A stretch of DNA of 54,819 nt from Flavobacteriaceae bacterium (GCA_002725015.1 PBQM01000062.1:1-54819); one strand, 5' to 3'. Positions 44,537-53,190 are shown, counted from the stretch's first letter. Notes: generated by a model from the sequence alone, not told the origin. Program-made: numbers and translations.

Positions 44537-44560
44537 TTATATTTGTTCATACAAATATAA
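44537..44560. promoter_or_regulatory. Palindromic divergent promoter of bcp and nth
   Basis: Arms TTATATTTGT and ACAAATATAA form a perfect 10-base inverted repeat around TCAT. Each arm contains TATATTTG, an exact TAnnTTTG element: 44538-44545 for nth (19 bases before its ATG) and 44559-44552 for bcp (20 bases before its ATG). The two polymerase sites overlap, so initiation is expected to be mutually exclusive. Confidence 0.6.
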
Positions 44561-44564
44561 TCTA

Positions 44565-45215
44565 ATGACCAAAACAGAAAAGGTAAATTTTGTTATAAAA
44601 ACCTTAAAAAATTTATACCCAGAAATACCCGTTCCATTGGATCATAAAGACCCTTATACTTTACTAATCGCAGTTTTACTATCGGCTCAATGCACAGATG
44701 TACGAGTCAACCAAATAACTCCAATACTTTTTGAAAGAGCAGACAATCCCTATGATATGGTCAAACTCTCTGTAGATGAAATCAGAGCCATCATCCGACC
44801 TTGTGGACTCTCTCCAATGAAAAGCAAGGGTATTTATGGATTGTCGCGTATTTTAATTGAAAAATTCCAAGGCAAAGTACCCCAAAGTTTTGAAGCACTA
44901 GAAGCACTGCCAGCCGTGGGACATAAAACTGCGAGTGTGGTCATGTCTCAAGCCTTTGGGGTGGCTGCATTTCCAGTCGATACACACATTCACCGATTGA
45001 TGTATCGCTGGAACCTTTCCAATGGTAAAAACGTGAAACAAACCGAAAAAGACGCCAAACGCTTGTTTCCAAAAGAGCTTTGGAATGACTTACATCTTCA
45101 AATTATATGGTATGGACGTGAATATTCTCCTGCGCGCGGATGGAATCTTGAAAAAGACATCATTAGCAAAACAATCGGCCGAAAGTCGATTTTGAAACAA
45201 AAGATTAGAGATTAA
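44565..45215 (+). CDS. nth: Endonuclease III without iron-sulfur cluster
   Basis: A 216-residue base-excision DNA glycosylase/AP lyase for oxidised pyrimidines. The helix-hairpin-helix segment EALPAVGHKTASV carries catalytic K121, and D139 is in PVDTHIHR; both match E. coli Nth K120 and D138. The start is the ATG at 44565; the frame extends upstream into bcp without reason. The C-terminal region that normally holds C-x6-C-x2-C-x5-C reads YGREYSPARGWNLEKDIISKTIG and contains no cysteine, so the [4Fe-4S] cluster is absent. It is divergent from bcp. Confidence 0.93.
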   Translation: MTKTEKVNFVIKTLKNLYPEIPVPLDHKDPYTLLIAVLLSAQCTDVRVNQITPILFERADNPYDMVKLSVDEIRAIIRPCGLSPMKSKGIYGLSRILIEKFQGKVPQSFEALEALPAVGHKTASVVMSQAFGVAAFPVDTHIHRLMYRWNLSNGKNVKQTEKDAKRLFPKELWNDLHLQIIWYGREYSPARGWNLEKDIISKTIGRKSILKQKIRD

Positions 45216-45246
45216 AAAAATCCCAGTCAAATTGAATGGGATTTTT
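45216..45246. terminator. Bidirectional terminator between nth and the 49-residue gene
   Basis: Arms AAAAATCCCA and TGGGATTTTT with a short inner CAA/TTG pairing, directly after the nth stop and 9 bases past the stop of the convergent small gene. A T run follows on each strand. Confidence 0.8.
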
Positions 45247-45255
45247 AAACAAAAT

Positions 45256-45405
45256 TTAATTTATAAACGTTTCAAATAGGATGCTTTGAACAGGCATAAT
45301 TTTTAACGCCTTTGAATAATCTAGTAAAAAACGTATTGTTTTTTTACGGGGCTTTAATCTTTCGTGATTTGAAGTGTTCTCTGAGTAAAGTTGTGCCATT
45401 CGCAT
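45256..45405 (-). CDS. Very small protein, 49 residues, next to the sigma factor
   Basis: The product runs MRMAQLYSENTSNHERLKPR, then KKTIRFLLDYSKALKIMPVQ and SILFETFIN. Support is an ATG start (a second ATG two codons in), a clean frame ending just before a terminator, and resemblance to short flavobacterial hypothetical proteins with a (T/I)xxFLLxYSKxL...LxFExxLN pattern that I recall beside ECF sigma genes. It begins 59 bases after the sigma factor stop on the same strand and is probably co-transcribed with it. The LDYSK...LF core resembles the 64-residue protein at 33723-33917. Function unknown. Confidence 0.6.
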   Translation of the reverse strand: MRMAQLYSENTSNHERLKPRKKTIRFLLDYSKALKIMPVQSILFETFIN

Positions 45406-45464
45406 TTTAGTTTTATGGATACAAAAATACTAACGCAGAACTTCTGGATTTATTTTACAAATGA

Positions 45465-46049
45465 CTAATTAATTAAGCTGATGTTGTGTTTGTCAATCAT
45501 CTTTCGAAGGTTGATCAACCCATAACGCATGCGGCCTAAAGCGGTGTTGATACTAACGCCTGTATTCTCAGAAATTTCTTTAAAACTCATGTCTTGGTAA
45601 ATCCGCATTTTAATGACTGTTTTTTGATCCTCTGGAAGTTCTTCCAAAAGAATTCTTACGTGATCTGCAATTTGATTTTCTACAATTTTATTTTCAGCGT
45701 TGGGACTCTCGTCAGAGAGGACTGAAAAAATATCAAAATCTCCCTTATTTTTAAATTTTGGCATGCGGTTATTTTTTCTAAAATAGTCAATTACCAAATT
45801 GTGAGCAATCCGCATAACCCAAGGTAAGAATTTACCTTGTTCGTTATAATTCCCCCGTTTTAAAGTTCGTATAACTTTGATAAAGGTGTCTTGAAAAACA
45901 TCTTCTGTAGCATCTCGGTCTTGAATTTTAGAAAAAATAAAGCCGTAAAGACGTGCTTGATGTCTGTTTATAAGTACTGAAAGGGCTACTTCCTCTCCTA
46001 AAATATAGTTACTGACGAGCTGAGCATCACTTAAGGATTTGATATTCAT
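45465..46049 (-). CDS. ECF-type RNA polymerase sigma factor
   Basis: A 194-residue sigma-70 family protein starting MNIKSLSDAQLVSNYILGEE. Region 2 is LINRHQARLYGFIFSKIQDRDATEDVFQDTFIKVIRTL with FLPWVMRIAHNLVIDYFRK, and region 4 is LPEDQKTVIKMRIYQDMSFKEISENTGVSINTALGRMRYGL. This is the conserved Bacteroidetes sigma whose single-gene layout lacks an obvious anti-sigma gene; only the 49-residue gene follows. The regulon is not visible from here. Confidence 0.9.
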   Translation of the reverse strand: MNIKSLSDAQLVSNYILGEEVALSVLINRHQARLYGFIFSKIQDRDATEDVFQDTFIKVIRTLKRGNYNEQGKFLPWVMRIAHNLVIDYFRKNNRMPKFKNKGDFDIFSVLSDESPNAENKIVENQIADHVRILLEELPEDQKTVIKMRIYQDMSFKEISENTGVSINTALGRMRYGLINLRKMIDKHNISLIN

Positions 46050-46110
46050 AACATTACTTTTTTATCACACAAAGAAGGTGATGGTTTAAAATTTATTATT
46101 AAGTAATGTT
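46050..46110. repeat. Spaced inverted repeat upstream of the ECF sigma gene
   Basis: AACATTACTT (46050-46059) and AAGTAATGTT (46101-46110) are perfect inverted copies 41 bases apart, one of them abutting the sigma gene ATG. The 217-base gap to uvrA otherwise holds AT-rich sequence and no gene that I can support. Confidence 0.35.
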
Positions 46111-46266
46111 ATTCTATAAGCGAAAAAAAATTTTATTTAGACATCAAATATAAAAAGATTGCATTTAAAATTCCAAATTTTTTCTTTTTAATTTACTCTT
46201 AACAAGCTGTTAATCTTCTTTTTTTAGCCGTGTAATAGCATTATATTTAGACTTTATTTTTCTTAA

Positions 46267-49062
46267 ATGTCGACTGATTTTTCAAAACTCAACCCCAAAG
46301 AATTTATCTTAATCAAAGGGGCTAAGCTGCACAATCTAAAAAATATTGATGTGGCTATCCCAAGAAATAAACTGGTAGTGCTTACTGGTTTATCTGGGTC
46401 TGGAAAATCAACTTTGGCATTTGATACTTTATATGCCGAGGGTCAACGGCGCTATGTGGAAAGTTTGTCGAGTTATGCGCGTCAATTCTTGGGGCGTTTA
46501 AACAAACCCCAAGTTGACTACATCAAGGGAATCGCACCAGCAGTGGCCATCGAGCAAAAAGTAAATTCTACCAATCCGCGCTCAACTGTTGGAACAACCA
46601 CAGAAATTTATGATTATCTAAAATTGCTCTACGCACGGATTGGAGTGACTTATTCGCCTGTATCAAACAGGATTGTCAAAAAAGACTTTACTTCGGATGT
46701 CATTGACTATGTTAAATCTCAAAAAATTGAGGAAAAACTTTTACTCTTAGCTCCCATAAAATTAGAAGAAGGCCGAAGTCTAAAGGACAAGCTAAAAGCA
46801 TTAAAAAATCAAGGGTATTCAAGAGTTAAAGTTGATGGAGATGTCGGCCGTATTGATGATTTTTTTGAACTGGAAATCGAAACAAGAGCTGTACATCTTA
46901 TTGTTGACCGCATCATTGTAAAGCAAGAAGAAGATTTCTACAATCGACTTGCTGATGCTGTTGAAATGGCTTTTTACGAGGGCAAAGGCCATTGTGCAAT
47001 AGAAAATATCAAGAATTCAAAATATAGTGTCTTTAGTAATAATTTTGAACTAGATGGACACAAGTTTTTAGAACCCAATATACATTTGTTCAGTTTTAAC
47101 AACCCTTATGGTGCTTGTCCTAAATGTGAGGGTTACGGGGATGTTATTGGTATAGACAAAGCCCTTGTAGTGCCCAACACCACATTGTCAATTTATGAAA
47201 ATGCCATATTTCCATGGCGGGGTGAAAGCATGTCATATTATAGAGATTTGTTGGTAAACAACAGTCATAAATTCGATTTCCCAATCCACAAGCCTTATTT
47301 TGAATTAAACGACGCCCAAAAAGAACTCATATGGTCTGGCAATAAATATTTCGAAGGACTCAATGCTTTTTTTAAAGAATTAGAATCCAAATCTTATAAA
47401 GTGCAGAACCGCGTCATGCTGTCACGCTATCGCGGTAAAACAAAATGCAATGCTTGCGAAGGTAAACGGTTGCGGAAAGAAGCGAATTATGTGAAAATTG
47501 ATGGGCGTTCAATCACTGAATTAGTAGCCTTACCCATATGTGAACTCAAGCTATTTTTTGAAAATCTGGAAATCACTGAAAATGAATCTAAAATCGCCAA
47601 ACGCTTGCTTACTGAAATTAAAAATCGCATTGGCTACTTATCAAATGTTGGTCTTGATTATTTAACGCTAAACCGAAAATCCAACACCCTATCAGGCGGC
47701 GAAAGTCAACGCATCAACCTAGCCACATCGTTGGGCAGCAGTTTGGTTGGTTCTATGTATATTTTAGATGAACCCAGCATTGGCTTGCATTCTAAGGACA
47801 GTGAACGTTTAATTTCTGTTCTAAAAGATTTACGTGATTTAGGAAATACAGTCATTGTTGTGGAGCATGATGAAGCCATTATGGAAGCTGCAGATTATAT
47901 CATAGACATCGGGCCTGAGGCCGGAAATTTTGGTGGGCAAGTAGTTGCCAAAGGCGATTATAAATCCTTGCTAAAACAAAAAACACTGACTGCAGAATAT
48001 CTCAACGGAAACCGGTATATTAAAATTCCTAAACAACGAAGAAGTTCTGTGAATTCTATAAAAATAAAAGGAGCACGAGCCAATAATCTAAAAAATATTA
48101 ATGTCGAATTTCCATTAAATATGCTGACCGTTGTTACGGGTGTTTCTGGCAGCGGAAAAAGTACATTGGTTAAAGATATTTTATACCCTGCGCTTCAAAA
48201 AAAACTTATGGGATATGGACCTAAGCCAGCTGAATTTTCAGAAATATCTGGGAACTACAGCGCTCTAAAATTTATTGAATTTGTAGATCAAAATCCCATT
48301 GGGCGGTCTTCAAGATCCAATCCTGTCACCTACATCAAAGCCTATGACGATATCAGGGCTTTATTTTCAAAACAGAAATTAAGCGTTCTAAGAAACTACC
48401 AGCCAAAGCATTTCTCATTTAACGTTGATGGGGGTCGCTGTCCAACTTGTAAAGGCGAAGGGGTTGTCACTATCGAAATGCAGTTTATGGCCGACGTCAA
48501 ATTAAAATGTGAGAGCTGTCAAGGAAAACGCTTTAAAGATTCTATTTTAGAGATTAAATTTAATGGTAAAAACATTGATGATCTGCTCAATATGACCATT
48601 GATCAAGCCCTCACTTTTTTTGAAACCCACCAGTGCCAGAAAATTAAAAAGAAACTACAGCCGCTGCAAGATGTAGGTTTGGGGTATGTAACTCTGGGAC
48701 AAAGTTCATCAACTCTATCTGGTGGAGAGGCACAAAGAATCAAACTGGCCTCATTTTTAGGAAAAGGCAATCAGAGTGAACTGGGCTTATTTATTTTTGA
48801 TGAACCCTCAACAGGATTGCATTTCCACGACATAAAAAAATTACTTAAATCGCTCAATGCACTTATCGATCAAGGGCACTCCATCATTGTCATCGAACAC
48901 AATCTAGAACTTATAAAGTCTGCAGATTACATTATCGACTTAGGTCCCGAAGGCGGTCATAACGGCGGGGGACTAATGGCTTTTGGTACCCCTGAAAAAG
49001 TTGCAAAATCAACCAACTCGGTCTCTGCAAAATATCTAGAAAGCGCTCTAGGGGATCGCTAA
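46267..49062 (+). CDS. uvrA: Excinuclease ABC subunit A
   Basis: A 931-residue nucleotide-excision repair damage sensor that loads UvrB. It has two ABC ATPase modules: Walker A GLSGSGKST at 41-49 and GVSGSGKST at about 625, each paired with an LSGGE signature (LSGGESQRINLA, LSGGEAQRIKLA). Zinc modules are CPKCEGYGDVIG with CNACEGKRL, and CPTCKGEG with CESCQGKRF. The length is close to E. coli UvrA (940). It is a stand-alone gene; TATATTTA at about 46244 is a one-off match to the -7 consensus and may be its promoter. Confidence 0.97.
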   Translation: MSTDFSKLNPKEFILIKGAKLHNLKNIDVAIPRNKLVVLTGLSGSGKSTLAFDTLYAEGQRRYVESLSSYARQFLGRLNKPQVDYIKGIAPAVAIEQKVNSTNPRSTVGTTTEIYDYLKLLYARIGVTYSPVSNRIVKKDFTSDVIDYVKSQKIEEKLLLLAPIKLEEGRSLKDKLKALKNQGYSRVKVDGDVGRIDDFFELEIETRAVHLIVDRIIVKQEEDFYNRLADAVEMAFYEGKGHCAIENIKNSKYSVFSNNFELDGHKFLEPNIHLFSFNNPYGACPKCEGYGDVIGIDKALVVPNTTLSIYENAIFPWRGESMSYYRDLLVNNSHKFDFPIHKPYFELNDAQKELIWSGNKYFEGLNAFFKELESKSYKVQNRVMLSRYRGKTKCNACEGKRLRKEANYVKIDGRSITELVALPICELKLFFENLEITENESKIAKRLLTEIKNRIGYLSNVGLDYLTLNRKSNTLSGGESQRINLATSLGSSLVGSMYILDEPSIGLHSKDSERLISVLKDLRDLGNTVIVVEHDEAIMEAADYIIDIGPEAGNFGGQVVAKGDYKSLLKQKTLTAEYLNGNRYIKIPKQRRSSVNSIKIKGARANNLKNINVEFPLNMLTVVTGVSGSGKSTLVKDILYPALQKKLMGYGPKPAEFSEISGNYSALKFIEFVDQNPIGRSSRSNPVTYIKAYDDIRALFSKQKLSVLRNYQPKHFSFNVDGGRCPTCKGEGVVTIEMQFMADVKLKCESCQGKRFKDSILEIKFNGKNIDDLLNMTIDQALTFFETHQCQKIKKKLQPLQDVGLGYVTLGQSSSTLSGGEAQRIKLASFLGKGNQSELGLFIFDEPSTGLHFHDIKKLLKSLNALIDQGHSIIVIEHNLELIKSADYIIDLGPEGGHNGGGLMAFGTPEKVAKSTNSVSAKYLESALGDR

Positions 49063-49087
49063 AATTAATTGCTTATTTGAAGGAGTT

Positions 49088-50368
49088 CTAAGAGGTCAGT
49101 AGCCGAGCCAAAACTTGGGTGCGAGCGCGGCGTGAATAGTGCTGAACTTGCTTTGGTTTAATTGAAATGGATTTGGTTTCATAGGATTTAAAAAGCTGTG
49201 CTATATGGACCTTGAGTCTGTCTTTATCCCTGTAGTCAAAGTAGGCACCCACAGCGGTATCATTCAATATCGATTCTACATCTGATGGTTTTGGTCCCAT
49301 GGCAACAATAGGACGGCCGGAATTGAGGTATTCAAATAGTTTGGCGGGAATGATATAGGAAGCGGTATCAGTATCGGCCTCAATCAACAACAAGACCTGA
49401 CTGGCTTTCTGAGATAATACTGCATCTCTATGAGGCACAATTCCCTTGTTTTCAAGGTAGGGTTCCAACCCAGATTCACCAATAATATCAAGTACTTCCT
49501 TGCTGATGTTGCCAATTAATACCAATTTAAATTTATCCTTAAAATGGTTTAATTCTTGAGTCAATTCAAAAAGAACTTCCCACAACAAGTTTGGATTTCT
49601 TTGAGGGGTTAACATGCCCACATGTGTGAGGGTAAACATTGTATCCATTTCAACTCTCGTATTAGAAATCTCATCAAAACCGTTGGTAATGACAGAAATC
49701 GGTTGTTTTGAAATGCCTGAAAGTATTTGTTTGGTCCTTGGTGCTGTCACAATGATATGGTCTGAAGACTTTAAGACTTTCGATTCCAATGCCAAATGTT
49801 TTTTTTGTGAGGATTTGCTCAGCTTAAGTTGATTGTGGTATCCAATAGCAGTCCAAGGATCTCTAAAATCTGCAAACCACTTCAGTGAATGTTTGGATTT
49901 CAATCCCAAACCAATCAGGTGGACACTGTGAGGTGGGCCTGTGGTAATGATGGTATCGATTTGGTGTTTTGAAATATAATTTGATAAAAATTTAACTGAA
50001 GGTTTGACCCATAAGACTCGGGCGTCAGGAATAAAAAAATTACCGCGAATAAACAGTAAAAGCCGTATCAAAAAACTCTGTTTTTTAGGGGTTGGAATAA
50101 GCCCTTTGGACAAGGTATTGGCTTTGGATTTTAAAAATCGATTTAAAAAACCCAAGGGTTCTGATATCGGCTGCTTTAAAACTTTGAGTTGTTTTGAAAT
50201 TTCATTGCAAAGACTGGGGTCTGCGGTTGGGTAAGTAGGGTTTTTAGGACAGTAAACAATGGGTTCTATGTCAAATTCAGGAAGGTACTTTACAAATTTA
50301 AGCCAGCGCTGTACGCCAGGACCTCCTGCGGGGGGCCAATAATATGTAATAATTAATACCTTTTTCAT
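49088..50368 (-). CDS. GT4-type glycosyltransferase
   Basis: A 426-residue GT-B fold glycosyltransferase. The N-terminal acceptor domain opens KKVLIITYYWPPAGGPGVQRWLKFVKYLP, and the C-terminal donor domain includes VTNGFDE, LTHVGMLTPQRNPNLLWEVL and the AKLFEYLNSGRPIVAMG nucleotide-sugar block. ADFRDPWTAIGY is typical of the Bacteroidetes subfamily. It overlaps the YfhO gene by ATGA, so both act together, probably in cell-surface glycan assembly. The sugar and acceptor are unknown. Confidence 0.85.
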   Translation of the reverse strand: MKKVLIITYYWPPAGGPGVQRWLKFVKYLPEFDIEPIVYCPKNPTYPTADPSLCNEISKQLKVLKQPISEPLGFLNRFLKSKANTLSKGLIPTPKKQSFLIRLLLFIRGNFFIPDARVLWVKPSVKFLSNYISKHQIDTIITTGPPHSVHLIGLGLKSKHSLKWFADFRDPWTAIGYHNQLKLSKSSQKKHLALESKVLKSSDHIIVTAPRTKQILSGISKQPISVITNGFDEISNTRVEMDTMFTLTHVGMLTPQRNPNLLWEVLFELTQELNHFKDKFKLVLIGNISKEVLDIIGESGLEPYLENKGIVPHRDAVLSQKASQVLLLIEADTDTASYIIPAKLFEYLNSGRPIVAMGPKPSDVESILNDTAVGAYFDYRDKDRLKVHIAQLFKSYETKSISIKPKQVQHYSRRARTQVLARLLTS

Positions 50369-52788
50369 TTACTTTTTTTGCTAAAAACAAGACTCAAAGC
50401 TCCCAAAGATAAGATCAGAAATAAAATTGAACTTATGAGTGAAATTTGAGCGCCAGATTGCACCACTTGCGGCTTAAACTCAAAAACGATGGTATGTATC
50501 CCTTTTGGAATTTTAAGCCCTCTTTGAACATAGTTGACATTGTAATGCGGCACTACTGCATTGTCTATTTGAACCTGCCATCCATTCTTGTAATAGTTTT
50601 CTGAAAAAACAGCAAAGCCATCATTCGTATTAATTGATTTATAAATTAATTTATTTGGAGCATAACCCACGAGTTGTATGCTTGCTGTGGAATCCCGTTT
50701 AAATATTGCATCTGGGTGTGATTTTATATTGACAATAGCCGTTGACTTGGAGTCAAAATCAGAAAGCGCCTTAATTTCAGCATCGGCATCAGCAACCGAT
50801 TTTAAAGTTTCGATAAACCAAGCATTGCCATTAATTTGTTCATTTTCGACATATTGCAATTGACCTTCATCATTTGAATAGATGATATATTTTGTGTTGA
50901 GCATGTTGAAGACCTCTGGATTCCCTTTGTCAATATGAAATTCTATAAGCTCATTAAAACGGCGCATTTTAGCAGCGTGGTAACCACTGATGGAATTGTG
51001 AAAATAGGATGCTTTTGTACTGCCATCCGAGTTGTCATAAATCCTAAAAACAGTAGTATCTCTTAAGATGAGTTTGTCAATTTCATTGGCTTGATAAGGT
51101 TTATCAACTTTAATTGCCGACCTAAAATTATCGTTATTCACATAACGACGGTCAACACCAACCAAATCCAAGAGAATCAAAAGGCCTAAAATAACCACTG
51201 TGATATTTTGATTTATTTTGTGTTTTAAATAGCCCCAAATTACGGCTGCCATAAACAAAATAAACAGCAAAGATCTTAAAGCGTCAGCGGTTAACAATGC
51301 GCTGCGATCTTTTCTCAATGCTTCAACAAAATCTTGACCGAAATAACTTGCATACTGGCCGTCTCTTAGTCCTACAAAATCAAATAAACTATTTTTAAAA
51401 AGGATAAAGATCAAGCAAATCCCTGAAAGCGTCAATACTGCTATTTTTAGCGCCTTAAAACAATTTTTTTTGAAAGCTTCAGGTTTAAATAATTGCGTCA
51501 ATCCAAAAACCGCTAAAATGGGAATACAAAGTTCTATGACAACTTGAATGGAGCTCACGGCTCTAAATTTATTGTAGAACGGAATGTGGTCAATGAAGAC
51601 ATTTGTAAGCCATGGCAGGTTCTTGCCATAAGACAGTAAAAGTGCTAAAATAATGGCCAATAGCAACCACCATTTATGAAAGCCTTTGTACAACAAAAGT
51701 CCTAAAAAACACAAGAAAATTACGGTGGCACCCAAATAAGCTGGTGCCTCCACTATGGGTTGTGCCCCCCAATACATGGGGGCTCTTTTAACTTCGTTGA
51801 GCGCTTGAATGGACGAGGCACCCAAATCCTTATATGCTTTGTAAGTATAGGAATCTTTTCCAAGTTCTTCAGAATTTCCCCCACCCAAGAGTCTTGGAAT
51901 AAATAAATTCAAACTCTCCAGAATACCATAGCTGTATTGAGTAATATAATCTTTATTCAACCCTGTAGTTTGAGGTCTTAGACTGCCATCCGCCAAAACA
52001 GTCAATTCACTTTGACTGCGGGTACTCTGCTTGGCATACTCACTAGTTGTCAAGAGGTTTGTAGCGTTCATTCCAACAGCAAGACCTGCAGCTACAATTA
52101 AAATTAAAGCCGATTTTAAAAAGTTTGGAATTTCATTATCTCTATATGACTTGACTAGCTGTGCAACGCCAAGAAATAAAATGACAAACAATAAATAATA
52201 TGTCATTTGAAAATGGTTGGCAACCAGCTCCAGACCTACAGAGAGAGTTGTAATTATAAAACCGAGTATATAACGCTTTTGAAAAGTAAGAAAAATACCA
52301 GAGAGCACCAATGGCATATAGGCAATGGCGTGGGCCTTAGCGTTATGACCAACCCCAATAATAATGATCAGGTAGGTTGAAAAACCAAAGGCCAAAGCCC
52401 CCAAAACAGCCGTCCTAAAATCGATTCCAAGCGTGAGCAAAAGAATGTAAAAACCCATCAAATAGAGAAATAAATAATCTGCAGGACGGGGTAAAAAACG
52501 CAACTTAAGGTCTAGTTTTTTTATGTAGTTGTGGGGGTATTTTGCCCCGAGTTGATAGGTTGGCATACCACCAAATGCACTGTTGGTCCAATAAGTCTCT
52601 TTTCCGGTTTCATTTTTAAAATCAAGTTGCTGTTTGGCCATACCTGTGTACTGAACAATGTCACTTTGATAAATTTTCTTGCCTTGTAAAACAGGGCTGA
52701 AATAGGTCAGCGATAGCAACAGCGATAGCACGGAAAAGCATAAAAACACCAGCAAAGGTTTGAGATAAGTTTCAAAGGATTGATTCAT
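50365..52788 (-). CDS. YfhO-family multi-spanning membrane protein
   Basis: An 807-residue membrane protein with about a dozen helices in the first 540 residues (starting FETYLKPLLVFLCFSVLSLLLSLTYFSP), a large extracytoplasmic domain at about 545-770 (FRIYDNSDGSTKASYFHNSISGYHAAK, and later FSENYYKNGWQVQIDN), and a last helix near 783-800. This is the YfhO architecture, related to GT-C glycosyltransferases; B. subtilis YfhO is implicated in lipoteichoic acid glycosylation. Here it may transfer a lipid-linked sugar. It is flanked by a GT4 gene (4-base overlap) and a DUF4834 gene (10-base gap). Confidence 0.87.
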   Translation of the reverse strand: MNQSFETYLKPLLVFLCFSVLSLLLSLTYFSPVLQGKKIYQSDIVQYTGMAKQQLDFKNETGKETYWTNSAFGGMPTYQLGAKYPHNYIKKLDLKLRFLPRPADYLFLYLMGFYILLLTLGIDFRTAVLGALAFGFSTYLIIIIGVGHNAKAHAIAYMPLVLSGIFLTFQKRYILGFIITTLSVGLELVANHFQMTYYLLFVILFLGVAQLVKSYRDNEIPNFLKSALILIVAAGLAVGMNATNLLTTSEYAKQSTRSQSELTVLADGSLRPQTTGLNKDYITQYSYGILESLNLFIPRLLGGGNSEELGKDSYTYKAYKDLGASSIQALNEVKRAPMYWGAQPIVEAPAYLGATVIFLCFLGLLLYKGFHKWWLLLAIILALLLSYGKNLPWLTNVFIDHIPFYNKFRAVSSIQVVIELCIPILAVFGLTQLFKPEAFKKNCFKALKIAVLTLSGICLIFILFKNSLFDFVGLRDGQYASYFGQDFVEALRKDRSALLTADALRSLLFILFMAAVIWGYLKHKINQNITVVILGLLILLDLVGVDRRYVNNDNFRSAIKVDKPYQANEIDKLILRDTTVFRIYDNSDGSTKASYFHNSISGYHAAKMRRFNELIEFHIDKGNPEVFNMLNTKYIIYSNDEGQLQYVENEQINGNAWFIETLKSVADADAEIKALSDFDSKSTAIVNIKSHPDAIFKRDSTASIQLVGYAPNKLIYKSINTNDGFAVFSENYYKNGWQVQIDNAVVPHYNVNYVQRGLKIPKGIHTIVFEFKPQVVQSGAQISLISSILFLILSLGALSLVFSKKSK

Positions 52789-52798
52789 TGTTTTAAAA

Positions 52799-53062
52799 TT
52801 AGTCCAGTTCTTCGTAATCTATATACTCCCCAACATCCTTCTTGGAGCGTTGCTTTTTAACAGATTTATCGATACTCACATCCCCCTCATTGCTTGAATT
52901 ATAATTTGATGGGGGTTGGTTGAATTTTTTTGCCATTTTTTTGGCCATGGAACGCAGAATCCAAGGCGCCAAAAGACGTGTTATATATTTAAAAATTGAA
53001 TAGGCTAAAATGATGATGAGAACTGTTTTAACCAAACCTACTAACGATGCTGTTTGAATCAT
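52799..53062 (-). CDS. DUF4834 small membrane protein
   Basis: An 87-residue protein with one N-terminal helix (about residues 8-24, VGLVKTVLIIILAYSIF), a basic stretch (MAKKMAKKFN) and an acidic tail ending KDVGEYIDYEELD. The GEYIDYEE tail is typical of DUF4834 proteins, which have no known role. First gene of the YfhO operon; 10 bases separate it from YfhO. Confidence 0.75.
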   Translation of the reverse strand: MIQTASLVGLVKTVLIIILAYSIFKYITRLLAPWILRSMAKKMAKKFNQPPSNYNSSNEGDVSIDKSVKKQRSKKDVGEYIDYEELD

Positions 53063-53077
53063 TTATTCAATTTTTTT

Positions 53078-53085
53078 CAAAAATA
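53078..53085 (-). promoter_or_regulatory. TAnnTTTG -7 element for the DUF4834-YfhO-GT4 operon
   Basis: Minus-strand TATTTTTG matches the consensus and ends 15 bases before the ATG at 53062. The nearest upstream TTG is 23 bases away, slightly long. Confidence 0.5.
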
Positions 53086-53182
53086 CAATTCTTATTTAGA
53101 ATGAAATACAATGTACTTGGGAATCTTAAACTTCAACTAAAACAGATTTTATATTCGGATTCAAAGTTCAATAAAAAATACG

Positions 53183-53190
53183 TAGTTTTG
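53183..53190 (+). promoter_or_regulatory. TAnnTTTG -7 element for the outer-membrane protein gene
   Basis: TAGTTTTG matches the consensus and ends 15 bases before the ATG at 53206; it lies inside an open frame that reaches back to 53047. Confidence 0.5.

Noticed and set aside
44478-44564. 29-residue extension of nth into bcp
   Set aside because: It is antisense to bcp coding sequence and the conserved Nth N-terminus starts after the ATG at 44565.
46107-46154. 15-codon frame in the uvrA upstream region
   Set aside because: Too short, AT-driven composition, no context or similarity to support translation.
52705-52735. Short AGCGATAGCA tandem repeat
   Set aside because: It is two imperfect copies inside YfhO coding a Leu/Ser-rich membrane helix, so protein composition explains it.
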